DNA of 64,000 nt. Origin: JBFJKD01 sp041600415 (GTDB lineage: Bacteria > Pseudomonadota > Gammaproteobacteria > Pseudomonadales > Porticoccaceae). The stretch lies in the NCBI GenBank assembly GCA_041600415.1, contig JBFIKF010000006.1:62001-126000 (forward strand), given 5' to 3'. Below, one piece after another: positions 60,467 to 64,000 of the stretch. The translations under genes were made by a program, and so were the position numbers. The notes below the pieces were generated by a model. The model was not told where the DNA came from. It saw nothing but the letters and a program-made list of their open reading frames with translations, and did not search any database. The number at the start of each line of letters is the position of its first letter. Positions within the stretch are counted from its first letter, which is position 1.

Positions 60467-60529
60467 ATGGATTTGCCGACGTCGGTAGTTCTGTACAGAA
60501 GACCCCCAACCGCCTTGACGACCAATATT

Positions 60530-61207
60530 TCAGGTTACCGTTAGCGCGAGCACACGACTGATATGGGAAAGTGGATAACCGGACTGTTGCTGCAGTTCGT
60601 TAAACACGTGCTGCACCGCGGTCAAATCCCGCCGCGACTGGGCACTGATACTGTCCATAAAGCGATGGTTAATCAGCGCGGTCGTAACATCCGCACTGAG
60701 AATAAAAGTATCCTTGCCCATCATACGTAAAAAAATTGGTCCCGTATTGCCGCCCAGACGACTGCCTTTTTTCTTTAGCTCCAGCCACAGCGACACGATA
60801 TCGGACTCCGGCCAGGCGGCGATAAATTGTCCAAAGCTGCCGTGGTGACGAGCAACATCGAGTAAATAGGCGGCGTTATCCCGCACTGCTGTTATTTTTT
60901 TCAGGTGGCGAATAATGGCGCTATCGCCGAGGAGTGCGGAGAGTTTTTCGTCTGAATAATGGGCTACCCCCAGGGGATCAAACCCGGCAAATGCCTGTTC
61001 AAACCCCGGCCACTTTTTGTCCACCACCTTCCAGGAAAAACCTGCGCGAAAAACGCCCCGCGCCATCTCCGCCAGGTAGCGGTCGTCCCCTATAGCGCGC
61101 AACTGACGTGGGGTTTTAATAGCCGGTAGCAACGCCTTGACGGCAGCGGCACTGCCCTTGTTGCGGATCGCCACGGCCAGCAGAGAGTCGAACGATACGG
61201 CGGCCAT
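60530..61207 (-). CDS. DNA-3-methyladenine glycosylase I-like protein
   Basis: A 225-residue member of the adenine glycosylase (Tag) family, which removes alkylated bases. FRAGFSWKVVDKKWPGFEQAFAGFDPLGVAHYSDEKLSALL and IIRHLKKITAVRDNAAYLLDVARHHGSFGQFIAAWP are plain Tag features. The usual N-terminal zinc/aromatic segment (RCPWC...) and the C-terminal His/Cys ligands are missing, so it is a variant subgroup whose activity may differ. It lies 11 bases after the SDR gene. Confidence 0.85.
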   Translation of the reverse strand: MAAVSFDSLLAVAIRNKGSAAAVKALLPAIKTPRQLRAIGDDRYLAEMARGVFRAGFSWKVVDKKWPGFEQAFAGFDPLGVAHYSDEKLSALLGDSAIIRHLKKITAVRDNAAYLLDVARHHGSFGQFIAAWPESDIVSLWLELKKKGSRLGGNTGPIFLRMMGKDTFILSADVTTALINHRFMDSISAQSRRDLTAVQHVFNELQQQSGYPLSHISRVLALTVT

Positions 61208-61218
61208 AAACTACTCCA

Positions 61219-61977
61219 TTACCCGCGCCCAAGATACGGCTGGGACACCGGCAAAATAACGGTCTCATACATATTCACCGTAGCCGGCAGGGCCGCGATA
61301 TTGGTCACCACCTCCGCCACATCCGCGACCGCCATCACTCCTTCCCGCTCCGGCACATCCGGGCTACTCGCCCAGATGTCAGTCATTACATTGCCTGGGT
61401 GTACGCAACTCACCGCAATATTGAACGATCGCAATTCCAGCGCCAGCGCTTTGGTCATGCCGCTCACGGCAAATTTTGAGGTGGTGTAAGGCGCGCTTTT
61501 CGGGCGCGGCATCTGCCCGGAAATACTGCCAATGTTAATTATTTTTCCGGCTTTTTGCGCTTTCATAATACGTGCCGCAGCCCGCGAACAAAGAAATACG
61601 CCGGTGACATTCACGGCCTGAACTTGTAACCAGTCCGACAGACTCAGCTCGTCAATACGACCAGATATGGCCATACCCGCATTGTTGACCAAAATATCGA
61701 GACGAGCAAAACGCTGGACTATCTGCGCAAATATTTGTTCCACATCGGCTTCACTGGTGACGTCCCCACTGATCGCTTGCGCCACACCGCCCGATGCAGT
61801 AATTTCGGCAACCACAGCCTGCATAGCTTCGTGGTTGCGTGCGGTTAGCACCACCTGGCAACCACGTCGCGCCAGAGCGACAGCGATCCCCGCGCCGATA
61901 CCTTTACTCGCGCCGGTAACCAGCGCAACTTTGCCGCGTAAGATTGTCTCTTGCGGCTGCTCGGATAATTCCTGCAT
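61219..61977 (-). CDS. short-chain dehydrogenase/reductase
   Basis: A 252-residue classical SDR. The NAD(P) loop is TGASKGIGAGIA near residue 21, NNAG follows near residue 97, and the catalytic pair is in SAPYTTSKFAVSGMTKAL with the preceding serine in NIGSISG. The substrate is unknown. It may be transcribed with the glycosylase gene; acs lies 37 bases upstream on the same strand. Confidence 0.93.
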   Translation of the reverse strand: MQELSEQPQETILRGKVALVTGASKGIGAGIAVALARRGCQVVLTARNHEAMQAVVAEITASGGVAQAISGDVTSEADVEQIFAQIVQRFARLDILVNNAGMAISGRIDELSLSDWLQVQAVNVTGVFLCSRAAARIMKAQKAGKIINIGSISGQMPRPKSAPYTTSKFAVSGMTKALALELRSFNIAVSCVHPGNVMTDIWASSPDVPEREGVMAVADVAEVVTNIAALPATVNMYETVILPVSQPYLGRG

Positions 61978-62014
61978 ATTAGTTACCCGCGAGTTACCCG
62001 CCTGGTTTTCGTGT

Positions 62015-63952
62015 TCAGCGGTTTAACCGGTTCTCGATTAATTCGTCGACCACTGCGGGATCCGCCAGCGTCGAGGTATCCCCCAAATTTTCCAGTTCGT
62101 TAGCCGCCACCTTGCGCAAAATGCGTCGCATTATTTTTCCGGAGCGGGTTTTCGGTAATCCCGGCGCCCACTGAATCAGATCCGGTTTGGCGATGGCGCC
62201 GATTTCCTTGACACACATTGCCACCAGTTCGGCACGCAACTCCTCGGAAGGCCGCATGCCACTCATCAGCGTCACATAAGCGTAAATACCCTGTCCCTTG
62301 ATGTCATGGGGATATCCCACCACCGCCGCTTCGGCAACACTTTTGTGCAGCACCAATGCACTTTCTACTTCCGCTGTCCCCATGCGATGACCGGATACAT
62401 TGAGCACGTCGTCGACGCGGCCAGTGATCCAGTAGTAGCCATCCCCATCGCGACGGGCGCCGTCACCGGTGAAATAATAGCCGGGGTAAGTGGAGAAATA
62501 GGTATCGATCAGGCGCTGGTGGTCACCGTATATGGTGCGGATTTGACCGGGCCAGGACGCTTTAATTACCAGATTACCGGAACCAGGACCTTCGATTTCC
62601 CGACCGTCGCCGTCAAGCAACGCGGGCTGCACACCGAAGAACGGCAACGTCGCGGAGCCCGGCTTGAGGTCTGTCGCGCCCGGCAACGGCGTCAACATGT
62701 GTCCACCGGTCTCGGTTTGCCACCAGGTGTCGACTATGGGACAGCGCGATTCACCCACCACCCGGTCGTACCACTCCCAGGCCTCCGGATTAATCGGCTC
62801 GCCCACTGTGCCCAGTAATTTCAGCGACGCCCGCGAGGTGCCGCGTACAAATTCGTCCCCAGCTCCCATCAGGGCCCTGAGCGCCGTGGGCGCGGTGTAA
62901 AACTGGGTGACCTGGTGCTTGTCCACCACCTGCCAGAACCGTGCCGCGTCGGGGTAGGTCGGCACACCCTCAAACATCAGTGTGATCGCCCCGTTGCACA
63001 ACGGCCCGTAGACGATGTAACTGTGTCCGGTAATCCAGCCCACATCCGCCGTACACCAGAATACGTCCCCTTCGTGATAATCAAAGGTGTATTTGTGGGT
63101 CATCGCCGCCTGCAGCAGATAACCGCCGGTGGTGTGCAACACCCCCTTGGGTTTGCCGGTCGAACCGGAGGTATACAGAATAAACAAGGGGTCTTCCGCG
63201 TCCATCTGTGCAGCAGGGCAGTCCGCATCCGCCGTCGCCATTGCCTCGTGATACCAAATGTCGCGCGTAGTGTGCCAGGCGATCGTACCGCCAGTGCGCT
63301 TTACCACCAGACAGGTATGCACGTTGGGACAGGCGTTCAGCGCTGTGTCCACGTTAACTTTCAGGGGAATATGTTTACCGCCGCGGACCCCCTCGTCGGC
63401 GGTAATCAGGACGCGGCAATCCGCATCCAGAATACGGTCCTTGAGCGCCTCGGGAGAAAATCCCCCGAACACCACTGAGTGAACGGCACCAATGCGGGCA
63501 CAAGCCAACATCGCGCAGGCGGCTTCCGGGATCATTGGCATGTAGATGCAGACCCGGTCGCCCCTCGCTACACCGCGCGCTTTCAGAACATTGGCCAGCT
63601 TGCACACCTGCGTGTGTAGTTCACGGTAGCTGATATGCGCTGCGTCGGCCGGGTCGTCCCCTTCCCAGACGATGGCGGTTTGCTCCCCGCGTGTGGGCAG
63701 ATGACGATCGATGCAGTTGACCGCAACGTTGAGCTTGCCACCCGCAAACCAGGCTGCCTGCCCCGCATTCAGGTCGGATTCACACACCATGCTCCACGGT
63801 TTGTCCCATTGTAAAAACAGATTAGCCTGCTGACTCCAGAACGTTTCGGGCTGCTCTACGGACTGGCGATACATGGATTCGTAAGTCGTGCGATTGATAT
63901 GGGCGCTGGCGGCCCAGGCCGAAGGCACCGGGCGCACGGGAAATTCAGACAT
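62015..63952 (-). CDS. acs: acetyl-CoA synthetase
   Basis: AMP-forming enzyme that activates acetate. The 645-residue protein has the P-loop LYTSGSTGKPKGVLHTTGGYL, VDTWWQTETGGHMLTPLPG, YFTGDGARRDGDGYYWITGRVDDVLNVSGHRMGTAEVESAL and the catalytic, acetylatable lysine in KTRSGKIMRRILRK. Length and order of motifs are complete. The 48 bases upstream to the window edge hold no gene. Confidence 0.97.
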   Translation of the reverse strand: MSEFPVRPVPSAWAASAHINRTTYESMYRQSVEQPETFWSQQANLFLQWDKPWSMVCESDLNAGQAAWFAGGKLNVAVNCIDRHLPTRGEQTAIVWEGDDPADAAHISYRELHTQVCKLANVLKARGVARGDRVCIYMPMIPEAACAMLACARIGAVHSVVFGGFSPEALKDRILDADCRVLITADEGVRGGKHIPLKVNVDTALNACPNVHTCLVVKRTGGTIAWHTTRDIWYHEAMATADADCPAAQMDAEDPLFILYTSGSTGKPKGVLHTTGGYLLQAAMTHKYTFDYHEGDVFWCTADVGWITGHSYIVYGPLCNGAITLMFEGVPTYPDAARFWQVVDKHQVTQFYTAPTALRALMGAGDEFVRGTSRASLKLLGTVGEPINPEAWEWYDRVVGESRCPIVDTWWQTETGGHMLTPLPGATDLKPGSATLPFFGVQPALLDGDGREIEGPGSGNLVIKASWPGQIRTIYGDHQRLIDTYFSTYPGYYFTGDGARRDGDGYYWITGRVDDVLNVSGHRMGTAEVESALVLHKSVAEAAVVGYPHDIKGQGIYAYVTLMSGMRPSEELRAELVAMCVKEIGAIAKPDLIQWAPGLPKTRSGKIMRRILRKVAANELENLGDTSTLADPAVVDELIENRLNR

Positions 63953-64000
63953 TACTCCCCCTGTTGATTGTTTTAGCCGGTCGCTGATTTTGTCACAACA

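Noticed and set aside
1..64000. CRISPR arrays, tRNA/rRNA genes, insertion sequences, toxin-antitoxin or defence cargo
   Set aside because: No repeat-spacer pattern, tRNA cloverleaf, transposase or recognisable defence gene was seen; the visible ICE part is backbone only.

Overview
The window is part of a gammaproteobacterial chromosome, most likely from the Cellvibrionales/Halieaceae-Spongiibacteraceae neighbourhood. That placement is an inference from gene order (guaB-guaA, xseA, der-bamB-yfgM-hisS-ispG-rodZ-pilW-rlmN-ndk, the isc cluster, ubiEJB-hisIE-tatABC, purEK) and from a marine-type set of TonB receptor, F420-like LLM oxidoreductase, CaiB and SDR genes. It has two unlike halves.

Positions 1-14,500 are the right-hand end of an integrative and conjugative element (ICE) of the SPI-7/PFGI-1/ICEHin1056 family, inserted at the 3' end of guaA. 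From right to left it holds a P4-type tyrosine integrase, an AlpA-like excisionase/activator, a LexA/CI-type S24 repressor with a divergent small Cro/YdaS-like regulator, and a ParB-DUF2857-STY4528-TIGR03761 replication/partition block. Next come a ParM-like actin ATPase with a small partner, DUF3577, RadC, a DUF6573-like protein and a second, internal tyrosine recombinase. The first genes of the type G conjugation module follow (PilL N-terminal protein, small membrane protein, TIGR03759 protein with a CPTC motif, lytic transglycosylase, and the start of one more gene that runs off the left edge). The rest of the transfer apparatus, the other att site and any cargo lie outside the window.

The ICE part is rich in non-coding structure. 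Three neighbouring genes (DUF6573-like, radC, DUF3577) share a two-hairpin 5' leader in which the second hairpin pairs with the ribosome binding site; this fits the radC RNA motif. A gene-free stretch at 3,116-3,895 carries a run of hairpins ending in a terminator, a 12-bp inverted repeat and two copies of a GCCACT hairpin that recurs at 5,619. The repressor region and the AlpA promoter share two duplicated operator elements. The integrase-guaA gap carries an array of ATACCATGA repeats. The replication gene contains a 16-bp inverted repeat around a T-rich loop.

Positions 14,500-64,000 are core chromosome with dense, mostly minus-strand operons: purine synthesis (guaAB, purEK), the BAM/isoprenoid/histidyl-tRNA cluster, a complete iscRSUA-hscBA-fdx-iscX operon behind a back-to-back pair of IscR type 1 sites, trmJ/suhB, ubiquinone genes, hisIE, the Tat translocase and acs. 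Two accessory metabolic groups stand out. One is a lower meta-cleavage trio (hydrolase, hydratase, HpaI-type aldolase) with no ring-cleaving dioxygenase nearby. The other is a thiamine salvage operon behind a TPP riboswitch (TonB receptor, YkoF-like thiamine-binding protein, PnuT-like transporter, thiamine-kinase-like protein). No tRNA, rRNA, CRISPR array or insertion sequence was seen.
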